Shown here: piece by piece, positions 1 through 8,500 of the stretch
How the letters are laid out: the number at the start of each line of letters is the position of its first letter
How positions within the stretch are numbered: the stretch's first letter is position 1
Assembly (NCBI RefSeq): GCF_040024445.1
Contig: NZ_CP157276.1
Coordinates: forward strand, 1,240,001-1,304,000
Length of the DNA stretch: 64,000 bases
Source: Prescottella soli
GTDB lineage: Bacteria > Actinomycetota > Actinomycetes > Mycobacteriales > Mycobacteriaceae
Direction: 5' to 3'
Position numbers and translations under genes: made by a program
The notes under the pieces: model-generated
Database searches by the model: none
What the model saw: the letters and a program-made list of their open reading frames with translations, nothing else
Told to the model about the DNA's origin: nothing

Positions 1-581
1 ACGAGGCCGGGCAGGTCAGCGTGATCGGCAATTCGCTCGGCGCAGTGACCGCACTCGCGTGGGCGTCCGCCCGCCCCGACCGCGTCGCGGACGTCGTCCT
101 GTCCGACATGCCCGGGGTTTCCCCGATCCCCCGGTCCTGGACCCGCGGCACGCAACTGCGCATGGACCGAGTGGCGCGCGTGCTGGCCGGGCCGGTCCTC
201 GACCGGTACGTCCAGCAGCTGATCGGCGCGGCCTACGCGGGCGCAGCGCTGCGCCATCCCCGCCGCGCGGACGCGCGCGTGCGCGCCGACTACGCGCAGC
301 ACTACGCCACCAAGCGGCAGGTGGCCGACCTGCTGGCGCTCGGCCGCGTCGTCATCCGGGAGATCGCGGATCTGCCGATCCCGGCGATGATCGACGGCCT
401 GGAGATGCCGGCGCTGTTGCTGTGGGGAGCCGACGACCTGCTGACTCCCGCCCGAGCGGCCCGCCGGATCACGCCTCACGCGGGCCGTCAGGTCGCGATC
501 ATCCCCAGTTGCGGACATTGCCCGCAACTGGACTGTCCCAGCGAGTTCCTCGCCGAGGTGCTTCCGTTCCTGCACCGCTGA
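1..581 (+). CDS. alpha/beta hydrolase, C-terminal part (cut by window edge)
   Basis: Open reading frame already running at base 3. The visible part begins E-A-G-Q-V and reaches the nucleophile elbow G-N-S-L-G at once, so about the first 90-100 residues of a normal 280-300 residue protein lie outside the window. The putative acid is in LLWGADDLLTP (typical strand-7 Asp) and the catalytic His is in PSCGHCPQLD near the C-terminus, so the Ser-Asp-His triad is complete. Substrate cannot be told; the family covers esterases, lipases and meta-cleavage-product hydrolases. It ends 31 bp before a separate gene that has its own promoter. Confidence 0.8.
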   Translation, partial: EAGQVSVIGNSLGAVTALAWASARPDRVADVVLSDMPGVSPIPRSWTRGTQLRMDRVARVLAGPVLDRYVQQLIGAAYAGAALRHPRRADARVRADYAQHYATKRQVADLLALGRVVIREIADLPIPAMIDGLEMPALLLWGADDLLTPARAARRITPHAGRQVAIIPSCGHCPQLDCPSEFLAEVLPFLHR

Positions 582-599
582 AGGCGTCCTCCCGGTCGG

Positions 600-612
600 T
601 ACAGTCGAAGCC
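600..612 (+). promoter_or_regulatory. leaderless promoter -10 element (TACAGT) for the DUF6153-like gene
   Basis: TACAGT at 600-605 is followed by 7 bases and the ATG at 613. No Shine-Dalgarno sequence lies between, so transcription probably starts at or next to the ATG. The same geometry recurs at many genes here. Confidence 0.5.
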
Positions 613-1011
613 ATGGCCGGGCAGCTTCGAGCGTCGATCACGCGCTCGGCGGCGCTGTGCGCCCTCGTGTTCGGCGTCCTCGCGATGCACCACGTGACCG
701 CCGCACCCCTCGGCCCGGTCGTGACGGTCGGCCACCACGGAACGCAGCACGCGACAGGCGGTTCCGAATCACCAACGGACCCGACGCCGGCACCCGGTCA
801 CCCCGGCGACCATCCCGCCTTCCACATGTGTCTGGCGGTGCTGCTGGCCGCGACCCTCGCCTTGGCCGTGTGGCTACTGCTGAGGACCGCCCGGGTGCAG
901 CGCGTGCGAATCCATCGCGCGTCGGGTCCCGCCCGACGCGCCGGGCGGGCACCCCCGTTCACCCCGACGACCTCCGAATTCCTGTCGTCACTGTGCATCC
1001 TGCGGGTGTGA
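613..1011 (+). CDS. small membrane protein, DUF6153-like
   Basis: 132-residue protein with an N-terminal hydrophobic segment (residues ~10-30), a His/Gly/Pro-rich extracytoplasmic stretch (VGHHGTQHATGG) and a second membrane helix beginning HMCLAVLLAATLALAVW. The H-M-C-L-A-V signature and two-helix layout match what I recall as DUF6153, an uncharacterised actinobacterial family. It lies 80 bp upstream of a DUF305 lipoprotein on the same strand. DUF305 proteins often sit in copper/metal clusters, and the His, Met and Cys residues here would suit metal contact, but that function is inference. No SD sequence; a TACAGT -10 box 7 bp upstream of ATG suggests leaderless translation. Confidence 0.65.
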   Translation: MAGQLRASITRSAALCALVFGVLAMHHVTAAPLGPVVTVGHHGTQHATGGSESPTDPTPAPGHPGDHPAFHMCLAVLLAATLALAVWLLLRTARVQRVRIHRASGPARRAGRAPPFTPTTSEFLSSLCILRV

Positions 1012-1091
1012 CAGGGCCACTGCGGCGCGGCGTCGACGCCGTCCCGGCCGCAGTCCGGTTCCCTGGATCACTCATGAAGAAAGCACAGGTC

Positions 1092-1733
1092 ATGAACACC
1101 AAGCGAATGATCGTCGGCATCGGCGCCGCCGCCGCGGCCGTCACCCTCGTCGTCGGCTGCGCGACCGACGAGTCCAGCGACAACACGTCGAACGGCTCCG
1201 CCGCCTCGACGTCGGCGAGTGCGTCCGGCACCGCCGAACAGGGCGGCGCCCACAACGAGGCCGACGTGGCGTACGTCCGGATGATGATCCCGCACCACGA
1301 GCAGGCGGTCGAGATGGCCGAGCTCGTCCCGAGTCGCAGCAGTAACCCCGACGTCGTCGCGCTCGCCGCGCAGATCGAGCAGGCCCAGGCACCCGAGATC
1401 GAACAGATGGAGGGGTGGTTGAAGGCGTGGGGCGAGCCGAGCATGGTCCCGATGCCGGGACACGGTGAGACCAGCGCCGGCGGCATGGACCACGGCGGGA
1501 TGGGCCACGGCATGATGACCGCCGAACAGATGCAGGCCCTCGAAAATGCGAAGGGCCCCGAGTTCGATCGCATGTGGCTCGAGATGATGATCGAGCACCA
1601 TCAGGGCGCCGTCGCCAGTTCGGAGCAGATCCTGACCACCGGTCAGAGCGAACAGGTGCGGCAGTTGGCGCAGCAGATCGTGTCGAGCCAGCAGGCCGAG
1701 ATCGCCCAGATGGAGGCCCTGCTCGGTCGGTAG
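1092..1733 (+). CDS. DUF305 family lipoprotein
   Basis: About 213 residues. The signal sequence MNTKRMIVGIGAAAAAV is followed by a lipobox (L-V-V-G-C), so the protein is probably anchored outside the membrane through Cys. The mature part has two copies of the DUF305 (ferritin-like helical) signature: MIPHHEQAVEMA near residue 65 and MIEHHQGAV near residue 165, separated by a His/Met/Gly-rich stretch (GGMDHGGMGHGMM). Such His-His pairs and Met-rich loops suit metal, particularly copper, binding; function in the family is largely unproven. An in-frame ATG at 1074 would add six residues (MKKAQV); neither start has a strong ribosome site, and I chose 1092 because it gives a compact lipoprotein signal. 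Followed by a strong terminator hairpin. Confidence 0.85.
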   Translation: MNTKRMIVGIGAAAAAVTLVVGCATDESSDNTSNGSAASTSASASGTAEQGGAHNEADVAYVRMMIPHHEQAVEMAELVPSRSSNPDVVALAAQIEQAQAPEIEQMEGWLKAWGEPSMVPMPGHGETSAGGMDHGGMGHGMMTAEQMQALENAKGPEFDRMWLEMMIEHHQGAVASSEQILTTGQSEQVRQLAQQIVSSQQAEIAQMEALLGR

Positions 1734-1739
1734 CCCGAC

Positions 1740-1792
1740 CGGGTTGCGCACCCGGTGGCGCCGCCGCGGCGCTTCGCCGGGTGCGCAACCCG
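1740..1792 (+). terminator. intrinsic-type terminator hairpin after the DUF305 gene
   Basis: Perfect 16-bp inverted repeat CGGGTTGCGCACCCGG (1740-1755) / CCGGGTGCGCAACCCG (1777-1792), with a GC-rich loop that itself can pair. No T-tract follows, as is usual in high-GC actinobacteria. It starts 7 bp after the DUF305 stop codon. Confidence 0.75.
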
Positions 1793-1844
1793 ACCGACCG
1801 GTTCCCCGGGTACCCTCACTCGACTGACAATCCAGGGGGGATCA

Positions 1845-2960
1845 GTGAATTCAGCCATGCCACCCGCGCCGCCCGCGGGTGTACCGACGGGACCACCCGC
1901 CGCCATCCAGGCGCACGGATTGTCGAAACAGTTCAAATCGGTTCAGGCCGTGTCGAATCTGAGCTTCACCGTTCCGCAGGGCTCGATCACCGGGTTCCTC
2001 GGCCCCAACGGCTCCGGGAAGACGACGACGCTGCGGATGCTGCTCGGTCTCGTCCGGCCGACCGCGGGCAGTTCGACGGTGTTCGGCGTCCCGTTCGGCG
2101 CGATCACCGAACCCGCCCGCGCAGTCGGCGCGGTGCTCGATTCCCGCGGCCTCCACCCGAAACGCACTGCGCTCGACCACCTGCGGGTGTACACGTCGGC
2201 CATCGGCGTGCCGGACGATCGCGCCCGGCAGGCACTGCACCTCGTGGGGCTGTCCGAGGCCGCGGACCGCAAGGCCGGCACGTTCTCGCTCGGCATGCGG
2301 CAACGCCTGACCCTCGCGACGGCGCTGCTCGGTGATCCGCAGATTCTCGTCCTCGACGAGCCGTCCAACGGACTCGATCCCGAGGGCATCGCGTGGCTGC
2401 GCGAGTTCCTCGTCGGCTTCGCCCGATCGGGTCGCACCGTGCTGATCTCGAGCCACCTGCTCCGCGAGGTGGAGCAGATGATCGATCACCTCGTCGTCGT
2501 CAGCCGCGGCGTCCTCGTCCACCAGGGCTCGATGGACCAACTCCGCGCCAGCCACCGCGCCCGGCTCCTCGTGGCCTGCTCGGACCCGGTACGCCTTGCC
2601 ACCGAGCTCGCCTCCACCGGCATCACCGACGTCCAGCACCTCCCGGACGGCCGCATCGCCGTCGCGGGATCGGATCCGGTCGCCGTCGGACGGATCGCCG
2701 CGAACGCCGACGTCACCGTCTTCGGCGCCACCACCGAGAACGTGGACCTCGAGCAGGTGTTCCTCGCGATGACGTCCGGACAGTTCGCAGCGCCCACTCC
2801 CGCCGCCCCCGCCGGGTACTACGGTCCGCCGCCGGGGTACGGCCCCCCGCCGCCCGGCTACGGGCCGCCTCCCGGCTACCCGCCGCAGCCCGGCTACGGC
2901 CCGCCCGGTTACCCACCCCCGCCCGGCTACGGCCCCGGTCCGAACGGAGTCGGCCAGTGA
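1845..2960 (+). CDS. ABC exporter ATP-binding protein with Pro-Gly-Tyr-rich C-terminal tail
   Basis: 371-residue ABC ATPase of the CcmA/drug-exporter class. Walker A is GPNGSGKTT, the signature is FSLGMRQRL and Walker B is ILVLDEPSNGLDPEG; the order and spacing are normal. The GTG start at 1845 follows a run of G (1835-1840) at good spacing; an ATG at 1857 would drop only four residues. The conventional part ends near residue 323, after which a 48-residue tail (2814-2957) is made almost wholly of P-P-G-Y-G-type repeats. The gene overlaps the next by four bases (GTGA), so ATPase and permease are translationally coupled. Exported substrate is unknown; antibiotic- or bacitracin-type exporters share this layout. 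Confidence 0.9.
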   Translation: MNSAMPPAPPAGVPTGPPAAIQAHGLSKQFKSVQAVSNLSFTVPQGSITGFLGPNGSGKTTTLRMLLGLVRPTAGSSTVFGVPFGAITEPARAVGAVLDSRGLHPKRTALDHLRVYTSAIGVPDDRARQALHLVGLSEAADRKAGTFSLGMRQRLTLATALLGDPQILVLDEPSNGLDPEGIAWLREFLVGFARSGRTVLISSHLLREVEQMIDHLVVVSRGVLVHQGSMDQLRASHRARLLVACSDPVRLATELASTGITDVQHLPDGRIAVAGSDPVAVGRIAANADVTVFGATTENVDLEQVFLAMTSGQFAAPTPAAPAGYYGPPPGYGPPPPGYGPPPGYPPQPGYGPPGYPPPPGYGPGPNGVGQ

Positions 2961-3733
2961 CGACGAACCTGCTGCTGTCCGAGTTCCGCAAGGTCACCAC
3001 CCTCAAGTTCTGGTGGGCACTCGGCCTCGCACCGCTTCTCGTCGGACTTCTCTCCGGCGCGATCAGCCTCCCGCTCATCTCCGGGATCGCCGACGAGGTC
3101 GGCGACGACGGAGTGAAGGCGGCCGTCGGTGCCATCGGACTCCTGGTCGCGCTCGCGCTCGTGTTCGTGTTCTCGGCGCTGTTCGGCGCTGTCAACGCCG
3201 GCACCGAGTACCGGCACAGCACGCTCACGACCACCTTCCTCACCGCCCGCGGACGGGACAGCGTCGTCGCCGCCAAGCTCCTGGTCAGCGCACTCTTCGG
3301 GACGCTGTACTGCCTCGCCATCGAACTCGTCAGCGTCCCGGTGCTCTTCCTCGCCGGGTCGGGTGACGTGCGACTCGACGGGCAGATGACCGCGGTCCTC
3401 GTCGTCGGACTGGTCGCATCGATGCTGTGGGCCCTCATCGGCGCCGGACTGGCGCTGCTGACCGCGTCGTCGATCGCAAGCACCGTCACGATCGTCGTCT
3501 GGTACGTGATGGGCGAGGCGATAGTCCGGGCCATCCTCGGCGGGCTCCACCTCTCGTCGGTGGGTCAGTGGCTTCCCGGTTCGGTCACCGTCAGTGCGTT
3601 CGTCGGCATCGTCGACGAACACGCCCGCACGTCGGAGCCCGGCACGGGGTTGTCGCTGCTGTGCCTGGTCCTGTGGGCCGCCGCGGCGTGCGGTCTGGGC
3701 TGGTGGGCCACCCGAACCCGCGACATCACCTGA
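2957..3733 (+). CDS. ABC exporter permease (ABC-2 type)
   Basis: 258 residues, begins with GTG inside the preceding stop codon (GTGA overlap). It has about six hydrophobic segments: FWWALGLAPLLVGLLSG near the N-terminus, a helix around AIGLLVALALVFVFSALFG, and further ones in the second half ending in LSLLCLVLWAAAACGLGWW. This is the ABC-2 permease pattern that pairs with a single-NBD ATPase to form a dimeric exporter. Nothing in it shows the substrate. The next gene is convergent. Confidence 0.88.
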   Translation: MTTNLLLSEFRKVTTLKFWWALGLAPLLVGLLSGAISLPLISGIADEVGDDGVKAAVGAIGLLVALALVFVFSALFGAVNAGTEYRHSTLTTTFLTARGRDSVVAAKLLVSALFGTLYCLAIELVSVPVLFLAGSGDVRLDGQMTAVLVVGLVASMLWALIGAGLALLTASSIASTVTIVVWYVMGEAIVRAILGGLHLSSVGQWLPGSVTVSAFVGIVDEHARTSEPGTGLSLLCLVLWAAAACGLGWWATRTRDIT

Positions 3734-3745
3734 GCCGGTCCGCGC

Positions 3746-4618
3746 TCACTGGTCCGATCGGTGGATACGTCGGATGACCCCGTCGAACCCGACGCTGAGA
3801 TAACCCCTGGTGCCCTGCTCGTCGTTCGTCAGGTTCATCTCCACGATCGGCCCGCTCACTCCGACGAGCACATGTGCCGAGGTCGGGTTCTCGACCCGCA
3901 GGGTCCGGTCCGCTCCGGAGAACAGCCCGATCACGCGTGGCAGGTTCTGCCGGAGCGGAGCGAGATCGTTGGGAATCGCGTCACTGCTACGTGAGGTCGT
4001 GCCCTGGTCGGTGAGTTCTCCCGTACCGGCGGTGATTCGGTAGCCGTAGCTCTGGTCCTGGCCGGGCTTGCCGGAGATGGGCCGTTCGATCTCGGCGCGG
4101 TCAGGGTAGATCGTGATGCGGTCGACGACCAGGTCACCGAACTCGCGCTGGATGTCGTCGAGCATCTGCCCGAACCCCGCGACCGTGAACAGTGCATTGC
4201 GGTCCGACGTCTCGGGCGACGCCCAGTTCGTTCCCGAGTCGGGCGCCTTGCCCACCAGCGTCACGAACAGCAGCCCAGCAACCAGTGCCGCCCCGGCCAG
4301 GACCACGGCGCGGCGCCGTGGCGTGGGCTTCGGGGGCGTCGCCGCGGTGGGGGTCGCCGTAGTAGAAGTCGTCGCAGTCGAAGTCGTCGGCGCGGGCTGC
4401 GGATCCGGGGGAAGTGGCGTGAACCGTGTTCTCCCGACGACCTCGTCGGTGAGCTGCAGGTCGCCGACGAGCCGGTCGAGTTCGTCGAGGGTCGCCGCGG
4501 CGGCGGCGGAAGCGACGCGCGCACTGTGTTCGTCGGGGCTCAACTGCCCGGTCTCGTAGGCGGCGTCGAGGAGGGCGCGGGCGTCGCCCCGGTCGAGGTC
4601 GCGAGCGCGGAGCGGCAC
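3746..4618 (-). CDS. DUF1707 domain membrane protein (paralogue 2)
   Basis: 290 residues. The N-terminus VPLRARDLDRGDARALLDAA continues into a DUF1707 domain (D-A-R-A-L-L-D-A-A-Y-E-T-G-Q-L-S-P-D-E-H). A Pro/Thr-rich linker, one membrane helix (VVLAGAALVAGLLFVTLVG, residues ~110-130) and an extracytoplasmic domain of about 160 residues follow. The GTG start at 4618 is only two bases beyond the stop of the upstream paralogue (4621-5478), so the two are cotranscribed. The upstream in-frame extension is Arg-rich shadow sequence and is not used. DUF1707 is an actinobacterial domain often found on membrane and sensory proteins; the extracellular domain is unknown to me. Confidence 0.82.
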   Translation of the reverse strand: MPLRARDLDRGDARALLDAAYETGQLSPDEHSARVASAAAAATLDELDRLVGDLQLTDEVVGRTRFTPLPPDPQPAPTTSTATTSTTATPTAATPPKPTPRRRAVVLAGAALVAGLLFVTLVGKAPDSGTNWASPETSDRNALFTVAGFGQMLDDIQREFGDLVVDRITIYPDRAEIERPISGKPGQDQSYGYRITAGTGELTDQGTTSRSSDAIPNDLAPLRQNLPRVIGLFSGADRTLRVENPTSAHVLVGVSGPIVEMNLTNDEQGTRGYLSVGFDGVIRRIHRSDQ

Positions 4619-4620
4619 GG

Positions 4621-5478
4621 TCAGCCCTGCTTTGCAGTCTGGACGTCGACGATCTCGCCGCCGAGTGTCGCCGTCACGCTCCCCTTGGACTCGTCGTTGT
4701 CCACGACGTACACCGTGACGAGTGGCTGGCCGTCGTAGGCGCGGATCGCGACGAGATCGATGCGGCCGCTGGGCCGAAGTACCTGCTGCGGCGCGCTGGC
4801 GATGAGCGCGCCGATGCGGTCGGCGTCGAGCTGAGTGAGGTCGACCGTCTGCTGATCCCGATCCCGGGGACCGGGTAGGTTGGTCCACTGCTCGAACCCG
4901 CCGCTGAACCGCCACTGCAGGTAGCGGTGCGGCTGGTTGGGGACCATCCGCTCGACGATGGCATCGTCCCGGTACAAGTCGACATCGTCGGCGATCGTGT
5001 CGTGGAACTGCAGTTCGAACAAGCGCACGAATTCGCGGATGCCGTCGGCGGTGTGCAGGTCGATCGGCTCGACCGCGATCGGGTCCGGTTCACCGGCCGC
5101 CGCAGGCCGGGCAGCTGTCGATCCCGACGCACCGGTCGACCGGTCACCACCGGCGGCACTGCTGGACAGCAGGTAGACGACGCCACAGACCACCACCGCC
5201 GCAACGAGCACCGCGACCAGCACGAGGCCACGGCGGTGCGACTGTCCGGCCTCGTCGGCGGGCGGCTCCGGCGACTCGCGAAGATGGTCCGGGACCTGCA
5301 GATCCTCGGTGAGCGCCCACAGCTCGCCGAGTGTCTCCGCGTGCATCGCGGCCGCGGTGCGCGCCTCGTAGTCGTCGACGCCGAGCTGACCGTCGCCGTA
5401 CGCGGCATCGAGCAGGCTGCAGGTCTGCGCGCGGTCGATGTCCCGCGCCCGGGCCTTGGGTGATCTTGAATCGGGCAC
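4621..5478 (-). CDS. DUF1707 domain membrane protein (paralogue 1)
   Basis: 285 residues with the same architecture as its downstream neighbour: DUF1707 domain at residues ~10-60 (ARDIDRAQTCSLLDAAYGDG, then G-V-D-D-Y-E-A-R), short linker, single membrane helix (GLVLVAVLVAAVVVCGVVYLL, near residue 105), then an extracytoplasmic domain of about 160 residues. Shared spacing and wording of the two proteins indicate tandem duplication followed by divergence. It is the first gene of the pair on this strand; its start is 88 bp from the divergent ABC exporter. Function unknown. Confidence 0.82.
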   Translation of the reverse strand: MPDSRSPKARARDIDRAQTCSLLDAAYGDGQLGVDDYEARTAAAMHAETLGELWALTEDLQVPDHLRESPEPPADEAGQSHRRGLVLVAVLVAAVVVCGVVYLLSSSAAGGDRSTGASGSTAARPAAAGEPDPIAVEPIDLHTADGIREFVRLFELQFHDTIADDVDLYRDDAIVERMVPNQPHRYLQWRFSGGFEQWTNLPGPRDRDQQTVDLTQLDADRIGALIASAPQQVLRPSGRIDLVAIRAYDGQPLVTVYVVDNDESKGSVTATLGGEIVDVQTAKQG

Positions 5479-5566
5479 GCCCCGATCCTAGGAAACGCCC
5501 TGCGACAGAAACCACCGACGCCGACGCGACCGAGGGTGTCCGGACCCCGGACTACCGTTGGCGGCG

Positions 5567-8500
5567 ATGGCTACACAGGACGTGACACGGGCGGCGGACG
5601 GTCACCGCGGCTGGATGCGACGACTCGGCGCCGAGTGCTGGAACCACCGCCGGACCGCGGTCGGCGCGCTCACCGTGACCGTGATCGCCGCGGTCATCGA
5701 CATCGTGTTCCCGCTGCTGACAAAGGTTGCGCTCGACGCCGCGTCGGGCGGCGAGGCCACCGCCACGAGGGTGATCGCCGTCATCGCGGTGCTCATCGCC
5801 GGCCTCGCGTGCGTGCGCTTCGCGTGCCAGTACGGGCGTCGGATGCTCGCCGGTCGGCTCTCGTTGGACGTCCAGCACGACCTGCGGCTGGGGCTGCTCG
5901 GCTCGCTACAACGCCTCGACGGCCGCGGCCAGGACCAGATCCGGACCGGCCAGGTGGTGTCCCGCTCGATCACCGACCTGCAACTGGTGCAGGGCCTGCT
6001 CGCGATGGTCCCGATGTCGGCCGGTGTGGTGCTGCAGTTCGCGCTCGCGCTGGTGATCATGGCGTGGCTGTCGCCGCTGCTCACGGTGGTCGCGCTCGTC
6101 GTGGTGCCCGCCGTCGCGCTGGTGGTGTACCTGGTCCGGCCGACGCTGTTCGCGGCGACGTGGTCGGCGCAGCAGCGCGCCGCCGACCTCGCCCAGCACG
6201 TCGAGGAGACCGTGACCGGTGTCCGCGTGGTCAAGGGCTTCGGGCAGGAGTCCCGTGCGGTGGATCAGCTCGAGGACCTCGGCCGCACCCTGTACGCGGA
6301 ACGGATGCGCGCGGCGCGGATCAACGCACGGTTCGCGCCGTCGATGGCGGCCCTCCCCCAGCTCGGCCTGGTCGGCGTCATCGCCCTCGGCGGCGTGCTC
6401 GCGCTGCACGGCTCGATCACCGTCGGCACCTTCCTCGCCTTCGCGACCTACGTCGCGACGATGACCGCAGCCACCCGGACGCTGTCGCAGGTCGTGATCA
6501 TGGCGCAGCTGTCGCGCGCGGCCGTCGAGCGCGTCTACGAGGTGATCGACACCGAGCCCGACGTGTCCGATCCGCCGCACCCGACCGACCTCCCCGACGG
6601 CCCGCTCGGCGTCCAGCTGCGCGACGTCTCCTTCGGCTTCGAGGACGGCCGCGACGTCCTGACCGGCCTCGACCTGACGATCGCCCCCGGCGAATCCGTC
6701 GCGGTCGTGGGCCCGGCGGGCTCCGGCAAGACCGCGCTCTCGCTGCTCCTCCCCCGCTTCTACACGCCGGCCTCCGGGACCGTGTCGCTCACGAGCGAGG
6801 GACGCAGCGTCGACGTCTCCGAGCTGCGCGCCGAGCAGCTGCGCGAGGCGGTGGGTCTGGTGTTCGACGAGCCGTTCCTGTTCTCGGACACGATCGCCGC
6901 CAACATCGCGCTCGGCCGTCCCGACGCCAGCGCCGAGGAGATCCGCATCGCCGCGAAGCTCGCGCAGGCCGACGAGTTCATCTCCGCACTGTCGGACGGC
7001 TACGACACCGTCGTCGGCGAACGGGGGCTGACGCTGTCGGGCGGCCAGCGCCAGCGCGTCGCGCTGGCCCGCGCGCTGCTCGTCGATCCGCGGGTGTTGA
7101 TCCTGGACGACGCGACCTCGGCGGTGGACGCGGGCACCGAGGCGACGATCTTCGACGCGCTGCGGGACGGTCGCCGCCGGACGACGCTCATCCTCGCCCA
7201 CCGCCGCTCGACGCTCACCCTCGCCGACCGTGTCGCGGTCCTCGACGGCGGCCGGATCATCGACATCGGCACCGTCGACGAACTCGACGCGCGGTGCCCG
7301 CTGTTCCGGACGCTGCTGTCCGCCCCGGACCCGCTCGACGTCGGGTCGGACGGTGAGGTCACCACGCCGGTGGCCGAGCCGACCGCAGCGCAACTGTGGC
7401 CGGATGTCGCGACGGACGACGGGGCCGGCGCCGGTGCACCGTCCGATCCCGGCCGCCCGGGTGGCCACGGCGGCGGCGGACACATGGCCGGCGCGCTCGG
7501 CGGGGTGGCCGCGACTCCGGAGCTGAAGCGGGCCGTCGACGCGCTCCCGCCGGCGGACGAGGATCCGAGCACCGACACCACCCGGCTGCGCCGCGACGAC
7601 TCCGAGTTCCGGCTCGGTCGGCTGCTCCACCCGGTGCGCTGGCTCCTCGCCGGTGTCGTGCTGTGCCTGGCCCTGGACTCGGTGATCGGCATCACGTTCC
7701 CGTCGATCGTCCGGTACGCGATCGATCACGGCGTGGTCCCCGGCGAGTACGGCCCGCTGTGGGCGGCCACCGCCGTCGGGACCACGTTGGCGCTCGTCGG
7801 CTGGCTCGTCGTGGCGGTCCTCACGGTGATCACCGCGCGGGCCGGCGAGCGGGTGCTGTTCGGGCTGCGGGTGCGCAGCTACGCACACCTGCAGCGACTC
7901 GGCCTGGACTACTACGAACGCGAGCTGTCCGGCCGGATCATGACGCGCATGACCACGGACGTCGACGCGCTGTCGTCGTTCATCCAGACGGGCCTGTCGA
8001 CGGCGGTCGTCGCGCTGCTCACCCTCGCGGGGATCGCGGTGGCGCTGCTCGTGACCGACGTGACGCTGGCGCTGGTCGCACTCGCGGCGCTGCTCCCGCT
8101 GACCGTCGCGACCCTCGTGTTCCGGCGCGTGTCCGGCGCCGCGTACAGCGTGTCGCGGGAGCGGATCTCGCTGGTCAACGCCGAGTTCCAGGAGAACATC
8201 GCGGGTCTGCGGGCGGCCCAGGCGTACCGGCGCGAGGAGTTCGCCGCGCGGCGATTCGCCGAGCGCGCGGACAGCTACCGCCGCAGCCGGATGCGATCGC
8301 AGCGCGCGATCTCGGTGTACTTCCCGTTCATCACGCTGCTGTCCGACCTGGCGCTCGCGGCGATCGTGTTCGTCGGCGCGCAGCGCGTCGCCGACGGCTC
8401 CACCACCGCCGGCACGCTGGTCGCGTTCGTGCTGTACCTGGGTCTGCTGTTCGGCCCGATCCAGCAGCTGTCGCAGGTGTTCGACGGCTACCAGCAGGCC

